A DNA stretch of 64,000 bases from assembly GCF_015330165.1 (NCBI RefSeq), contig NZ_JADDXT010000002.1:3561646-3625645 (forward strand), read 5' to 3'. The position numbers and the translations under genes are program-made. This document shows positions 63,155 through 64,000 of the stretch, in pieces (position 1 is the first letter of the stretch; every line of letters begins with the position of its first letter). The DNA is from Zobellia roscoffensis (GTDB lineage: Bacteria; Bacteroidota; Bacteroidia; Flavobacteriales; Flavobacteriaceae). The notes beneath the pieces are model-generated. The model did no database searches. It saw nothing but the letters and a program-made list of their open reading frames with translations, and was not told where the DNA came from.

Positions 63155-64000
63155 ATGAAACAACAAAAATGGAAGTCCATTGTAAAGAGTCACTTCTTAC
63201 TTGCCTTGTCTTTAAGTTTTTTTCAGACACAAGCAAATCAGCCCAAAAGTAATACGGAAACAAAAGGTAAAGTTGTGGTTGAGGCCGAAGATTTTTATGA
63301 TCAGAGCCATACGGACAAGCGCAAGTGGTATGTTATAGATGCAGCTTACGGAGCAAAGATGAAAAGCCTTGAGCATAATTTACATTTTAAGGCTGCCAAT
63401 GGTGAGAAATACATTGAAATTTTACCGGATACACGTACCAATCATGATGAAAAGCTGATTGTTGGAGAAAATTTTTCAAATGAGCCGGGCAAAATGGGTG
63501 TTTTGCATTACAAAGTGAATTTTTCTGAGGCAGGGAGATACTATGTTTGGGTTCGTGCATATAGCACAGGATCTGAAGATAATGGTGTTCATGTTGGTGT
63601 TGATGGTACTTGGCCAGAAAGTGGTCAGCGTATGCAGTGGTGCGACGGTAAGGATACTTGGACCTGGGGGAATAGTCAACGAACCGAAGAAAGACATTGT
63701 GGTGTTCCGGGATTTATTTATATAGATATTGATAAAGCTGGTGAGCATGATATTCAATTCAGTATGCGGGAGGATGGTTTTGAAATGGATCAGTTTATCC
63801 TAACCAAGGATAGCTCTTTTCATCCAGCGAAGAAAAGTGTGGTTGTGGCTGATCAAGACGTATTGGCCATGGTGAAAGAAGTAAGGCCAAGTGCTAAAAT
63901 ATATCCTGCTCAGGCCTTTAAGAGTACTAAAAATACTTTTTATAATGATAAGAAGTGGTTAGCTATTAACCCGGAGAAATTTAATGAGGCTGAAGCTTCT
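63155..64000 (+). CDS. secreted carbohydrate-binding/carbohydrate-active protein, N-terminal part (runs off right edge)
   Basis: 282 codons open to the edge from the ATG at 63155. A signal peptide is visible (HFLLALSLSFFQTQANQ). Residues about 38-210 form a beta-sandwich of the CBM6/GH115_C-like kind: VVVEAEDFYDQSHTDKRKWY, then GRYYVWVRAYSTGSEDNGVH, GVDGTWPESGQRMQW and GEHDIQFSMREDGFEMDQFI. This type of domain precedes catalytic modules in marine flavobacterial polysaccharide-degrading enzymes. The enzyme part lies beyond the window, so substrate and class are unknown. Confidence 0.75.
   Translation, partial: MKQQKWKSIVKSHFLLALSLSFFQTQANQPKSNTETKGKVVVEAEDFYDQSHTDKRKWYVIDAAYGAKMKSLEHNLHFKAANGEKYIEILPDTRTNHDEKLIVGENFSNEPGKMGVLHYKVNFSEAGRYYVWVRAYSTGSEDNGVHVGVDGTWPESGQRMQWCDGKDTWTWGNSQRTEERHCGVPGFIYIDIDKAGEHDIQFSMREDGFEMDQFILTKDSSFHPAKKSVVVADQDVLAMVKEVRPSAKIYPAQAFKSTKNTFYNDKKWLAINPEKFNEAEAS

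Overview
The window reads as chromosomal DNA of a marine flavobacterium (Bacteroidota, Flavobacteriaceae; the domain mix recalls Zobellia, Maribacter or Arenibacter, but no marker gene fixes the genus). The evidence is low GC, Bacteroidota-type -7 elements (TAnnTTTG), lipoproteins with K-D/E surface-export signals, and large secreted proteins with type IX secretion (T9SS) C-terminal domains. Secreted carbohydrate-binding (malectin, PKD, CBM6-like) modules are abundant. No rRNA, tRNA, insertion sequence, phage or CRISPR array was seen.

Region 1 (1-33.1 kb, with cpsB at 39.6-40.4 kb) is a Wzx/Wzy-type exopolysaccharide locus. From left to right on the minus strand it holds four GT4 and two GT2 glycosyltransferases, a TupA-like ATP-grasp protein, an AsnB-type amidotransferase, a Wzy-like polymerase and a Wzx flippase. 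Next come two surface lipoproteins with pectate-lyase-like beta-helices, TviB/TviC-type nucleotide-sugar enzymes and an esterase-like hydrolase. A DUF2264 protein (plus strand), UDP-glucuronate 4-epimerase, UDP-glucose dehydrogenase, UDP-xylose synthase, a PglE-like aminotransferase, a PglF/CapD-like dehydratase, Wza and Wzc follow. The predicted polymer is acidic. Candidate building blocks are GlcA, GalA, Xyl, HexNAc-uronic acid (possibly as its amide) and a 4-amino-6-deoxy sugar.

Region 2 (33.4-39.5 kb and 56.0-60.1 kb) holds two giant T9SS-exported multidomain proteins that share an FG-GAP/VCBS-like module, malectin domains and PKD domains. The first also has an N-terminal glucose/sorbosone-dehydrogenase-like propeller. 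They flank Region 3.

Region 3 (40.6-55.8 kb) is the most unusual part: a compact divergent nonribosomal peptide locus coupled to metal-transport-like genes. The minus arm runs stand-alone adenylation enzyme, discrete carrier protein, a C-A-T synthetase, a His-rich membrane-anchored protein, then a TonB-dependent receptor. The adenylation domain of the synthetase is interrupted by a complete PP-loop (N-acetyl-sugar-amidotransferase-like) domain with a four-Cys zinc-ribbon motif. The plus arm is a HupE/UreJ-type permease, a C-A-T-TE synthetase whose thioesterase has Cys in place of Ser, and an Sfp-type phosphopantetheinyl transferase. I infer a three-module peptide, with a chemically modified residue predicted to be Asn, that acts as a metallophore with its own receptor and permease.

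Region 4 (60.2-64 kb) is an ApbE-DUF4266-DUF3570 trio on the minus strand, then the start of a secreted carbohydrate-binding or carbohydrate-active protein that runs off the right edge.
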